The translations under genes and the position numbers were made by a program. Of a stretch of 23,558 nucleotides of DNA, positions 1 through 5,620 are shown piece after piece. The first letter of the stretch is position 1. Each line of letters starts with the position of its first letter. The notes beneath the pieces are model-generated. The model had not been told where the DNA came from and did not search any database. It was given only the letters and a program-made list of their open reading frames with translations. This DNA comes from a virus: the IMG/VR virus record IMGVR_UViG_3300046010_011548, positions 1 to 23,558 of that record. One strand, written 5' to 3'.

Positions 1-147
1 AAAGTTAAGTATAAGAACGTTGTGGGAATTGTCACATTTATGTGTGACTCTTCCCTTTCTATTTTGGTAGCAAGGGGGCAACATCGTTCTCATGATGTTC
101 GTGTTATCGTGCATAAATTAGATTACAATAAAATTGTCAAATTATGA
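1..147 (+). CDS. 3' end of an unrecognised protein (partial)
   Basis: The first reading frame is open from base 1 to a TGA at 145-147 and gives 48 C-terminal residues ending in DYNKIVKL. The stop overlaps the ATG of the next gene in an ATGA junction, the usual sign of translational coupling in this genome. The fragment is basic with a short hydrophobic stretch (VVGIVTFMC) and has no motif I recognise. Its start lies outside the window, so neither length nor family can be judged. Confidence 0.6.
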   Translation, partial: KVKYKNVVGIVTFMCDSSLSILVARGQHRSHDVRVIVHKLDYNKIVKL

Positions 148-728
148 ACACGTTTCATCATGCAGTATTTCCGTCAATTATATCTGAAATTGAATCTCCA
201 TGTTTTGATTTAATACAACAATCTATGATTGATTGGATTTACCAATACCAAAAAACTAATGAAGGTGTAGTTATTTCTAATCGGGGCGGTTGGCAATCCC
301 CGTCAAATTTTTTTATGCAAGAAACATTTGCTGAGTATAGGCAATACATCTTACAAAATGCGTTATCTGGAGTAAGTTTTTATAATTGCAATTTTAATCT
401 GTCAAACATGTGGATAAACATTAACAGGCATGGTGATTATAATGTAGCACATTGTCATCCATTATCGGTTTTATCTGGAGTTTTGTGGGTTAAAACTCCT
501 AAAAACTGTGGAACTTTAAAATTTGATTCTCCAAATCTTTTTTCCGAACATGAACTAATTTCTAATGTCAGTAATGATGTTAGAAGAGATGCCAATTATA
601 CATCTTTTATTACATTTGAACCATCTGCGGGTAAAATAATACTCTTTCCTGCACATTTGTATCATTATGTTGAACCAAATGAGTCTGATGAAGATCGTAT
701 TTCGATTGCCTTTAATCTAAATACCTAA
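144..728 (+). CDS. 2OG-Fe(II) oxygenase, TIGR02466-like
   Basis: A 194-residue protein with the pattern of the TIGR02466 group of 2-oxoglutarate/Fe(II)-dependent oxygenases. The metal-binding region is NVAHCHPLSVLSG, with His103 and His105, followed by the SGVLWV strand. The distal part is LFPAHLYHYVEPN with His174, and R185 in DRISIAFN is the expected 2-oxoglutarate-binding arginine. Members hydroxylate an unknown substrate using O2 and 2-oxoglutarate, and they are frequent in marine cyanophages. It is coupled to the upstream gene by ATGA. Codon use is strongly A/T-ending, unlike the genes after 960. Family fairly sure; substrate unknown. Confidence 0.8.
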   Translation: MNTFHHAVFPSIISEIESPCFDLIQQSMIDWIYQYQKTNEGVVISNRGGWQSPSNFFMQETFAEYRQYILQNALSGVSFYNCNFNLSNMWININRHGDYNVAHCHPLSVLSGVLWVKTPKNCGTLKFDSPNLFSEHELISNVSNDVRRDANYTSFITFEPSAGKIILFPAHLYHYVEPNESDEDRISIAFNLNT

Positions 729-739
729 AAAGACAAAAG

Positions 740-958
740 ATGAAGTCATTTAAGGATTTTCAAGAACAATTACAGCGTGGTAGATTGACACCATCCACAC
801 CCGCACAAACGCAACAACAGCGAGCCACAAGCGCCCGGAGAGCGAATGTAATTGCTCGCAGGATGCGTAACCGAGCTGAAGATGAATTATCAGCACATCA
901 GTCAAACATGAGAACATTACTCAAAAAGAGTGGCGAAGACATCAAAGGTAGACACTAA
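740..958 (+). CDS. small basic hypothetical protein
   Basis: A 72-residue protein starting 11 bases after the oxygenase stop. The N-terminus MKSFKDFQEQ resembles the opening of many short cyanophage proteins. It is followed by a Gln/Thr/Pro-rich linker and a strongly basic helical stretch with many Arg residues (about residues 28-48). No catalytic motif is visible. It could be a nucleic-acid-binding or capsid/core-associated protein, but that is only a guess from its charge. It closes the first gene block; the first early promoter cassette follows directly. No good Shine-Dalgarno is seen before the ATG. Confidence 0.6.
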   Translation: MKSFKDFQEQLQRGRLTPSTPAQTQQQRATSARRANVIARRMRNRAEDELSAHQSNMRTLLKKSGEDIKGRH

Positions 959-1027
959 TTAAACTGTCCACCATCTTGCCAACTGCTCACTGTTCAATGT
1001 ATAGTGGCCATGTTCTTGAGGGACACT
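951..1027 (+). promoter_or_regulatory. early-type promoter cassette P1
   Basis: The -10 is TATAGT at 1000-1005, followed by GGCC. A possible -35 is TTGCCA at 976-981 (18-base spacer). The shared CTGTCCACC box starts at 964, 36 bases before the -10. An imperfect dyad GACAC-N8-CTGTC spans 951-968 and overlaps the stop of the preceding gene. The leader carries TTGAGGG ahead of the start at 1028. The cassette matches others at 1312, 2495, 4264, 4794, 5515 and 6146. Confidence 0.65.
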
Positions 1028-1150
1028 ATGTACGACGAACTTTGGACTGAGATTGTTGATGCTCCTGGGGAAATCTTCGACATTCCCGAACTTCGTGAAG
1101 ACGAAGGCTTTGACTTCAACGAATACCTTACTGCTGATTACGATTACTGA
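1028..1150 (+). CDS. acidic 40-residue hypothetical protein
   Basis: ATG at 1028 gives 40 residues, very rich in Asp, Glu and aromatics, ending in TADYDY. It sits just behind promoter P1 with a good TTGAGGG ribosome site. An in-frame ATG at 1010 would add MFLRDT, but it lies close to the predicted transcription start, so 1028 is preferred. The acidity and size fit a DNA-mimic or host-protein-binding early phage peptide, but nothing shows that directly. The next gene starts two bases after its stop codon. Confidence 0.6.
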   Translation: MYDELWTEIVDAPGEIFDIPELREDEGFDFNEYLTADYDY

Positions 1151-1151
1151 A

Positions 1152-1310
1152 ATGAAATCATCTGAAGTGCTGAAACAAATGAAAGAGTTGCGTGATGAAT
1201 GGCATCGTAACTATTTTCAACTCACAAAAGAACAACACAAACAGTATAACGAATTGCGTAAGCTACGTTATGAGCGTGTGAAAGAATTGCAAGAGTGTGC
1301 CAGTGCTTAA
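1152..1310 (+). CDS. charged helical 52-residue hypothetical protein
   Basis: The ATG at 1152 comes right after the stop of the acidic peptide, which suggests co-transcription from P1. The 52-residue product starts MKSSEVLKQMKELRDEWH. It is rich in Lys, Glu, Leu, Arg and Gln with heptad-like spacing, so it is probably one long helix or coiled coil. No family is recognised. A longer frame from 1053 is possible but would overlap the acidic gene out of frame, so it was not chosen. A hairpin at 1321-1338 follows the stop and may end transcription. Confidence 0.6.
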   Translation: MKSSEVLKQMKELRDEWHRNYFQLTKEQHKQYNELRKLRYERVKELQECASA

Positions 1311-1311
1311 A

Positions 1312-1360
1312 CTGTCACAAGGGGTCTTTACAGACCCCTATTTTCATGTATGATGGCCAC
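1312..1360 (+). promoter_or_regulatory. early-type promoter cassette P2
   Basis: TTTACA at 1327-1332 and TATGAT at 1349-1354 are separated by 16 bases and followed by GGCCAC. The shared box ACTGTCAC begins at 1311-1312, with its TGTCAC 36 bases before the -10. The -35 hexamer lies exactly in the loop of the GGGGTC/GACCCC hairpin. The predicted +1, seven bases after the -10, is the A of the ATG at 1361. Confidence 0.6.
1321..1344 (+). terminator. hairpin, probable intrinsic terminator overlapping P2
   Basis: Perfect 6-bp stem GGGGTC (1321-1326) / GACCCC (1333-1338) with a 6-base loop, followed by TATTTT. It lies 10 bases after the stop of the 1152-1310 gene. The U tract is short, so termination may be partial. 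The stem shares its bases with the -35 and spacer of P2. Confidence 0.45.
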
Positions 1361-2281
1361 ATGAAGAACACTCATCTCGAACATCCCGAAGATTCTGCAC
1401 TACTCGGCAAGAAAGCTGTGCAGAATACTATCAACTATCTTCGCAACTGTAAGGGTAGTTGCACTGTCAAATACGATGGTGCTCCCGCTATTGTGTTTGG
1501 TACGAATCCAGAGAATGGTAAGTTTTTCGTTGGTACGAAAAGTGTATTCAATAAAGTCAAAGTTAAGATCAATTATACTCACGCGGACATCGAGAAGAAT
1601 CATAGCAACAATCAAAAAGTTGCTGCAATTCTTCATACCATCCTGGCACACTTCCCGCAAATTGAAGGGATTTATCAGGGTGATTTTATTGGTTATGGTG
1701 GTGAAAGCAATTTTACGCCCAATACTATCACTTATGACTTTAGCTCCGTTCCCAGTATTCTGGAGCGTGATCTCGTGTTTGTTTGTCATACACGTTATAC
1801 TGGCAATTCGATCAAAGAATTGGAAGCACATTTCGGTGCCCCTCGGTATCTTACTGGTCCCTTTCTTGGTGTTCATTTTGTAGATCCCGATGCACAATTT
1901 ACCACCCGTCGCCGTCGAGTTGATTACATTCTTGGTCTTGCAAGTGTGGTTAGCAATTTTGTTAAGTACCCCGAGACAAAGAAAGAAACTGAAGCGTTGA
2001 AGATTGCAGTCAATAAGTGTATTCGTGATGGTCGTTCGGTTTCTGATGTTTTGAGTGGTAATTTGCTGCTGTTGTTCAATCTACTCACCGAAGCTAAATT
2101 GTTGCTGATGGAAGGAATCACTGTCACTGGTGATGATGTTCGCGCTACGATTGATCTCGGTGTTGATTACATCAACTCTGGTCATGAGGGTTATGTTCAC
2201 TGCAATGATTATGGTGCTTATAAATTAGTTAATCGTGAAGTATTCTCCCACTATAACTTCACACTTCCCAAGAGTTGGTAA
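1361..2281 (+). CDS. ligase-like nucleotidyltransferase (KxDG family)
   Basis: A 306-residue protein with nucleotidyltransferase-like motifs in the order seen in ATP-dependent DNA/RNA ligases. Motif I is VKYDGAPA, with Lys37 the candidate AMP-accepting lysine (K-x-D-G). GTKSVFNK follows around 58-65. A motif-III-like YQGDFIGYG lies around 105-113. Motif IV HEGYVH (Glu276) and motif V AYKLVNR (Lys288) lie near the C-terminus. The spacing between motifs III and IV is unusually long, filled by a mostly helical insert (about 185-260). A KYDGAP/KWDGAP protein of this kind recurs in T4-like marine phages, where I believe it is annotated DUF6267 or hypothetical. No OB-fold or helicase part is visible. 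The start at 1361 fits the promoter; ATG 1346 is in frame but lies just before the -10. Nucleic-acid end-joining or an RNA-capping-like role is inference. Confidence 0.7.
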   Translation: MKNTHLEHPEDSALLGKKAVQNTINYLRNCKGSCTVKYDGAPAIVFGTNPENGKFFVGTKSVFNKVKVKINYTHADIEKNHSNNQKVAAILHTILAHFPQIEGIYQGDFIGYGGESNFTPNTITYDFSSVPSILERDLVFVCHTRYTGNSIKELEAHFGAPRYLTGPFLGVHFVDPDAQFTTRRRRVDYILGLASVVSNFVKYPETKKETEALKIAVNKCIRDGRSVSDVLSGNLLLLFNLLTEAKLLLMEGITVTGDDVRATIDLGVDYINSGHEGYVHCNDYGAYKLVNREVFSHYNFTLPKSW

Positions 2282-2286
2282 TTACA

Positions 2287-2493
2287 ATGCAAGACGAGTT
2301 TTACATCACAAATGGCATCAATCACCACCATTGCAGTTCACTTGAAGAAGCATACCTGTTAGGTCAACATTATGCCACAGAATTGCAAGGTGAAATTGCA
2401 GTTTATGTGAATAATGTGAAAGTTGATACTATTTCCCCACAAACTAGATCATCTGAAGTAGAAGGAGAGACACCCCCTGTGCCACTTGAATAA
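2287..2493 (+). CDS. hypothetical protein, 68 residues
   Basis: ATG at 2287, six bases after the preceding stop. The in-frame TTG at 2275 would overlap the upstream gene and is not preferred. The product begins MQDEFYITNG and has a HHHCSSLEEAYLLGQ stretch, a short beta-rich part (IAVYVNNVKVDTI), and a Ser/Glu/Pro-rich tail. The layout suggests one small alpha/beta domain with a disordered end. The three adjacent His plus Cys (residues 12-15) could bind metal, but no known motif is complete. It is probably read through from P2; P3 begins at its stop codon. Confidence 0.55.
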   Translation: MQDEFYITNGINHHHCSSLEEAYLLGQHYATELQGEIAVYVNNVKVDTISPQTRSSEVEGETPPVPLE

Positions 2494-2494
2494 G

Positions 2495-2560
2495 TGTCAC
2501 AAGCCCCCTTGTGCAGAGCCCTTGGCCGTCGTATTATGGCCATGTTGAGAGAAATGACCC
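2495..2560 (+). promoter_or_regulatory. early-type promoter cassette P3
   Basis: TTGTGC at 2509-2514, 17-base spacer, TATTAT at 2532-2537, then GGCC and a leader TTGAGAGAAATGACCC ending at the ATG of 2561. The shared TGTCAC box starts at 2495, 37 bases before the -10. A CACAAG-N4-CTTGTG perfect inverted repeat covers the -35. The cassette starts directly at the stop codon of the gene before it. Confidence 0.7.
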
Positions 2561-2794
2561 ATGACTCACATCATCGCAGAGCGCACCACAATGTCGCAAG
2601 GGATGCCCATCACCGTTACCACTGTAGACGGTTTGGATCGTATTCAGATTAACAACAAACTGCACGATCTTGGTGAGCAAATCCTGAAGCTTCGTATGGA
2701 GCAAGATGCTCTCCTGCAAATGCGTAACATGATCGATTCCGAGAATGATCGCCGCGAGATGGGTGATCTGTTCGATGAAATGTTCGGAGGTTGA
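2561..2794 (+). CDS. hypothetical protein with coiled-coil segment
   Basis: A 77-residue product directly behind promoter P3, with GAGAGAAA in its leader as ribosome site. Residues 1-30 are polar and beta-prone. Residues 30-65 (KLHDLGEQILKLRMEQDALL) are amphipathic helix with leucine spacing that suggests a coiled coil. The tail is acidic (DLFDEMFGG). No family is recognised. It likely oligomerises or binds a partner protein, inferred only from the helix. The next gene starts four bases after its stop. Confidence 0.6.
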   Translation: MTHIIAERTTMSQGMPITVTTVDGLDRIQINNKLHDLGEQILKLRMEQDALLQMRNMIDSENDRREMGDLFDEMFGG

Positions 2795-2798
2795 TGTC

Positions 2799-3233
2799 AT
2801 GACCACCACCACACTTTCCAAGTATTCTGCACAACAAGAGGCGCAAGGTAACATAGAAAATGCTATCCTGGGTCACACTTTTGCATTGTGTGAAGCACTG
2901 CGTCAAAACTACATCGACTATTCTATTCGTTCCCATGCACTTCGCACGTCTGATGTAGAGTATCATGATGCACAGATTGCTAAACTGAAGGAAGGCATTT
3001 GTGACTACAATTTCTTTCCCGAGAGTGGTAAAAAGTATCACAAGATTGTGATGGATGCCAACGGATCTCGCTCTGTTCATTGTTTCATTGATAAGAAAAC
3101 TGGCGAGGTTTATAAGTCTGCATCGTGGAAAGCTCCCGCGAAAGGTGTTCGTTATGATCTGCGAATCATCGAGCAACGTGAGTGGTTGCTGCAACATGCT
3201 GATTGGGCAGGTTCTTATCTGTACGCACGATGA
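2799..3233 (+). CDS. conserved-looking phage hypothetical protein
   Basis: A 144-residue product from ATG 2799; upstream in-frame codons would overlap the previous gene. The N-terminal half is helical (QQEAQGNIENAILGHTF). The C-terminal half has a distinctive beta-rich segment, KYHKIVMDANGSRSVHCFID, then KTGEVYKSASWKAPAKGVRYDLR. I have seen that last pattern, with an invariant-looking SWKAPAKGVRY, in hypothetical proteins of other marine phages, but I know no function. It is coupled to the next gene by ATGA. It could be a small nucleic-acid-binding domain, given its Lys/Trp-rich loop; this is a guess. Confidence 0.65.
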   Translation: MTTTTLSKYSAQQEAQGNIENAILGHTFALCEALRQNYIDYSIRSHALRTSDVEYHDAQIAKLKEGICDYNFFPESGKKYHKIVMDANGSRSVHCFIDKKTGEVYKSASWKAPAKGVRYDLRIIEQREWLLQHADWAGSYLYAR

Positions 3234-3493
3234 CTTACTCTAATCTTTCCAAGATTCGTCCGAAACTGAGAACATCTGGCAATGTGACAGGTAACTTCGG
3301 GCGACCCAAAGCTAAAGCAGGTTCTTCACTCAATGATCTCGGAATGACTAACGCAAAGACTGTCAAATGTACCACACAAGATGAATACCTGAATCGTCTA
3401 CATTATGCGTTTGATAATACCACAGATCCAAAGTTGCGTCAGTTCATTTATACTGAGATTCGTAAGATTCATGTTCAGCGAGGAACTTGGTAA
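3230..3493 (+). CDS. basic hypothetical protein, 87 residues
   Basis: ATG 3230 overlaps the upstream stop (ATGA). The protein is basic, with a Gly/Lys/Arg-rich disordered N-terminus (residues 1-40) and a helical C-terminus (DEYLNRLHYAFDNTTDPKLR...). No recognised domain. It is the second gene of a tight four- to five-gene unit beginning at 2561, all without internal promoters. The start at 3203 (an in-frame alternative codon) is disfavoured because it would overlap the upstream gene by 31 bases. Confidence 0.6.
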   Translation: MTYSNLSKIRPKLRTSGNVTGNFGRPKAKAGSSLNDLGMTNAKTVKCTTQDEYLNRLHYAFDNTTDPKLRQFIYTEIRKIHVQRGTW

Positions 3494-3586
3494 ATGCTCT
3501 ATTTCCTTATCATTTCAGCAGCATTTGCGTGGTTCTTTTTTGTTCTATTCTCCAAGCGTTTTGATTACTTAAACAAAGATGATTGA
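3494..3586 (+). CDS. single-pass membrane micropeptide, 30 residues
   Basis: The ATG follows the upstream TAA with no gap. The 30-residue peptide MLYFLIISAAFAWFFFVLFS is almost entirely a transmembrane helix, followed by a charged tail KRFDYLNKDD. By the positive-inside rule the C-terminus should be cytoplasmic. Its 3' end overlaps the next gene by 8 bases. Size and context fit a phage early membrane effector, but no function can be named. The gapless arrangement and overlap argue that it is a real gene. Confidence 0.55.
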   Translation: MLYFLIISAAFAWFFFVLFSKRFDYLNKDD

Positions 3587-3761
3587 ACTTGCACTGATCG
3601 CTTCACTTTCTTCTGCACAAATAGAAGAAAGAATCAATAAAACTTGTGCCTACATTGTTGGTATCCCATACGCATCTGACAACTTTAGCGATAGAGAATG
3701 GGAAAGATTTGTGGTATGCAAGAATCTTATGAAACGCAATTTTACTCATAAAATACGCTGA
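3579..3761 (+). CDS. hypothetical protein, 60 residues
   Basis: Starts inside the end of the membrane micropeptide gene (8-base overlap) and encodes 60 residues. It is mostly helical, with a hydrophobic start (MIELALIASLSSAQIEERIN) and a basic C-terminus (KRNFTHKIR). The centre NFSDREWERFVVCKNL looks like an amphipathic helix. No family recognised. It ends the unit started at P3; the next promoter core begins 13 bases later. Confidence 0.55.
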   Translation: MIELALIASLSSAQIEERINKTCAYIVGIPYASDNFSDREWERFVVCKNLMKRNFTHKIR

Positions 3762-3773
3762 TCGTTCAGCCCC

Positions 3774-3826
3774 TTGACCCGAGCCCCCATCCATCGTATA
3801 TTGGCCATGTTGAGAGGAATCACTCC
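3774..3826 (+). promoter_or_regulatory. early-type promoter cassette P4
   Basis: TTGACC (3774-3779), 17-base spacer, TATATT (3797-3802), then GGCC and the leader ATGTTGAGAGGAATCACTCC. GAGAGG is the ribosome site for the ATG at 3827. Unlike most cassettes here, no clear TGTC(C)AC box is seen at the -10 minus 37 position. Confidence 0.7.
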
Positions 3827-4042
3827 ATGACTTTCGCTGATGCTCTGATTGCTGCAGGTTATGTATTCGATGCAGAGGATTATGATGGTTGTTTTGTAAA
3901 AGTTGACTCCGAAGGTTTCATTCATTGTTATCAGGAAGGTGAGGATGATAATGAGTGGAATTATGTGAAAATGACCAATGAGTTTGATGTCATCACTGAG
4001 GTGACTTTTGATCCTGAAACTGACACCATCAAGGAGGCTTGA
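3827..4042 (+). CDS. very acidic hypothetical protein, 71 residues
   Basis: First gene behind P4, with GAGAGGAAT as ribosome site. The 71 residues are dominated by Asp and Glu (for example DAEDYDGCF, QEGEDDNEWN) with beta-strand alternation, so a small acidic beta domain is likely. The extreme acidity recalls DNA-mimic anti-host proteins of phages, but no specific family is recognised. Its end contains the AAGGAGG that serves as ribosome site for the next gene. Confidence 0.6.
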   Translation: MTFADALIAAGYVFDAEDYDGCFVKVDSEGFIHCYQEGEDDNEWNYVKMTNEFDVITEVTFDPETDTIKEA

Positions 4043-4044
4043 TC

Positions 4045-4239
4045 ATGACCAATGATGATTGGGTTTCAGGCTTTCAGATTCTGATGTTACTTTTGGTTGT
4101 CATTGGTGTCATTCTTCTTTATGCTCACGACATCAAAGTTGACCACCAAAGTTGCATCCAACACGGCGGCCAATGGGTACACGGATTGAGCACATCTGGC
4201 GACTATCAGTATTATTGCATTGAGCCAGCTGGAATGTAG
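4045..4239 (+). CDS. small membrane protein, 64 residues
   Basis: ATG 4045 is preceded by an excellent AAGGAGG at 4031-4037, located in the end of the upstream gene. The product has one transmembrane helix near the N-terminus (about residues 10-28, ILMLLLVVIGVILLY). A polar domain follows with two cysteines (C37 and C57), which could form a disulfide if that part lies outside the cytoplasm. No lipobox or cleavage site is obvious. Function unknown. The TTG at 4039 is in frame but too close to the Shine-Dalgarno. Confidence 0.6.
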   Translation: MTNDDWVSGFQILMLLLVVIGVILLYAHDIKVDHQSCIQHGGQWVHGLSTSGDYQYYCIEPAGM

Positions 4240-4263
4240 CAAACGGATGGCCCAGTTGTCTGG

Positions 4264-4331
4264 CTGTCCACCATTCTCCCCACGGGGCAGCCAGGTTTGG
4301 TATCTTGGCCATGTTGAGAGGAATCACCCCG
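4264..4331 (+). promoter_or_regulatory. early-type promoter cassette P5 (extended -10 class)
   Basis: Box CTGTCCACCATTCTCCCCA begins at 4264. TATCTT at 4301-4306 lies exactly 37 bases further on and is preceded by TG-N (TGGTATCTT), an extended -10. No -35 hexamer is seen at the expected place. GGCC and the GAGAGGAATCACC leader follow. Confidence 0.65.
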
Positions 4332-4556
4332 ATGGATCAAGTCTACTCCTACGTCACCAGCTGGAAGGAAGGCAAAGTCAATCAAATGTTCATTCAAAAA
4401 GTGACACCTGAATGGCAAGAATGTGGTCACCAGTATGTTGCTGTTGCTCTCAATCCTGAGACCAATAAAAGTATGGTGATGAGCAAGCCACGCTCCCATT
4501 ATGATACTCTCCAATGGGTTCGTCGCTTCTGTGGTTCATTCTCTCTGCTCTACTGA
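4332..4556 (+). CDS. hypothetical protein, 74 residues
   Basis: ATG 4332 lies nine bases after the GAGAGGAAT site. An in-frame ATG at 4311 would add MLRGITP, but that is the leader shared with other cassettes, so 4332 is chosen. The 74-residue product is beta-rich in the middle (MFIQKVTPEWQ, QYVAVALNPETN) with a basic, aromatic C-terminus. No family recognised. Its TGA overlaps the ATG of the next gene by one base. Confidence 0.6.
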   Translation: MDQVYSYVTSWKEGKVNQMFIQKVTPEWQECGHQYVAVALNPETNKSMVMSKPRSHYDTLQWVRRFCGSFSLLY

Positions 4557-4795
4557 TGTATAAAGATCCCTGCACAATCGCTCTCGAAGTTAACAACAAC
4601 ATGCACACTGGTTTCACTCTGAATCGCGTAAGTTTCACTCAAGATGAAGAAACCTGCATTCTCAAGTTTCTCAACAATGCAAGAGAATGTGGCCACCCAA
4701 GTGCTAACGAACAGTGGTATCCAGTTATTGATAGTATTCTGCAAAAGTATTTCGATTCTGATGTAAAAGAAGCGCAGGCATGGCAGACCGTGTGA
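4556..4795 (+). CDS. hypothetical protein, 79 residues
   Basis: TGATG junction with the preceding gene sets the start at 4556; the in-frame ATG 4514 is deep inside the upstream gene. The first half is beta-prone (CTIALEVNNNMHTGFTLNRVSF). The second is helical (DEETCILKFLNNARECG ... IDSILQKYF) with an acidic end. Three cysteines, no recognised motif. It is the second gene of the P5 unit. Its stop codon forms part of the GACAG half-site of the P6 dyad. Confidence 0.6.
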   Translation: MYKDPCTIALEVNNNMHTGFTLNRVSFTQDEETCILKFLNNARECGHPSANEQWYPVIDSILQKYFDSDVKEAQAWQTV

Positions 4796-4873
4796 CAGTT
4801 GCACGGCTGTCCACCATTCTCCCCAGTGCCCCCGAATCCTTGGTATCTTGGCCATGTTGAGAGGAATCACCTG
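4794..4873 (+). promoter_or_regulatory. early-type promoter cassette P6 (extended -10 class)
   Basis: GACAG (4794-4798), 8-base spacer, CTGTC (4807-4811) form a dyad. CTGTCCACCATTCTCCCCA continues to 4825. TATCTT (4844-4849), 37 bases after the box start, is preceded by TGG. GGCC and the leader TTGAGAGGAATCACC follow. A six-codon reading frame from 4854 stops in a TGATG overlap with the start of the next gene. Confidence 0.65.
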
Positions 4874-5038
4874 ATGCGGATTGATGTTAAGTGCTACGGC
4901 GCACCTTGGGAGAACACTACCACTGATCTCGATCGAGCATACGATCTCGCGTATAGCTTGAGTGAAGAATACCAGTGTGATGTGGATCTTCGCTATAATG
5001 AAACTGGCATCATTTTCACCACTGTTTCTAACTACTGA
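4874..5038 (+). CDS. hypothetical protein, 54 residues
   Basis: ATG 4874 directly follows the P6 leader, with GAGAGG as ribosome site. The 54-residue product looks like a compact beta-alpha-beta unit: strand MRIDVKCYG, helix DLDRAYDLAYSLSEEY, strands DVDLRYNETGIIFTTV. This resembles small ferredoxin-like or beta-alpha-beta phage proteins, without catalytic residues. No family recognised. The next gene starts one base after its stop. Confidence 0.6.
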   Translation: MRIDVKCYGAPWENTTTDLDRAYDLAYSLSEEYQCDVDLRYNETGIIFTTVSNY

Positions 5039-5039
5039 C

Positions 5040-5231
5040 ATGACTGATTATCAGCAAGAAATCAGCATTAAGATTGCAACAACTCTTGAAAAGTTGCAGA
5101 ACTTAAATCCAGATCTTTATGCTGCTCGTTATCATCAACTTTACATGATTAATGATGTTCTTAAACCACAAGTTTGGACTGTAAGAACACTACATCTAAT
5201 CGAACAAGATCTAATTGAAAATGCAAAGTAA
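5040..5231 (+). CDS. helical hypothetical protein, 63 residues
   Basis: ATG 5040, one base after the previous stop. It encodes 63 residues predicted almost all-helical (QQEISIKIATTLEKLQNL ... RTLHLIEQDLIENAK), like a small helical bundle or dimerisation unit. No recognised family. It belongs to the P6 unit. Earlier in-frame codons overlap the upstream gene and are not preferred. Confidence 0.6.
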   Translation: MTDYQQEISIKIATTLEKLQNLNPDLYAARYHQLYMINDVLKPQVWTVRTLHLIEQDLIENAK

Positions 5232-5298
5232 GATTATGACTACCCATTGATTATCGCACTGTTCTCAAATGATTGCCCTTCCGAATCCTACTGCTAAA

Positions 5299-5514
5299 AT
5301 GACACTGACTCAAGACCAGCTTTCGAAACTGATTCAACTCTATGCTGAGCAAGTTGTTGATAGTATGGATGTGCGCGATTTATGTGCCTTTGCGATTGAC
5401 ACCATTTGTGATAACATGGATGGGCTGAGTGAGGATGAAATTAAAACAGAGATTGAAGAGCTTTATGATCATGAAATGCTCGCTGACCTGCTGGAGAGTG
5501 TGACAGCCGACTAA
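5299..5514 (+). CDS. acidic helical hypothetical protein
   Basis: From ATG 5299 the product is 71 residues (MTLTQDQLSKLIQLYAEQVV...). ATG 5269 is in frame and would add ten residues, MIALPNPTAK. The shorter form matches the way similar small cyanophage proteins begin in my memory, so it is chosen with modest certainty. The protein is all-helical and very acidic toward the end (DEIKTEIEELYDHEMLADLLE). No catalytic motif. It ends exactly where cassette P7 begins. Confidence 0.6.
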   Translation: MTLTQDQLSKLIQLYAEQVVDSMDVRDLCAFAIDTICDNMDGLSEDEIKTEIEELYDHEMLADLLESVTAD

Positions 5515-5620
5515 GTGGCACCCAGCCCCTTGTAGAGGGCCCCTGGCTGCCGTATTATGGCCACATGAGGGGGAGGGAACGACCTCCCACCCTCCTCCCG
5601 ATCCTTTCTCTTCTCAAACC
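5515..5620 (+). promoter_or_regulatory. early-type promoter cassette P7 with structured leader
   Basis: TTGTAG (5530-5535), 17-base spacer, TATTAT (5553-5558), then GGCCAC. The box variant TGGCAC starts at 5516, 37 bases before the -10. The roughly 55-base leader is unusual: a purine tract (GAGGGGGAGGG) then a C-rich tract (CCTCCCACCCTCCTCCC). GGGAGG (5571-5576) can pair with CCTCCC (5583-5588). No Shine-Dalgarno is seen near the ATG 5621. Confidence 0.65.

Noticed and set aside
1400-1897. Minus-strand frame of 165 codons
   Set aside because: Exactly opposite the ligase-like gene; its translation has no domain pattern, and the plus-strand gene carries clear motifs.
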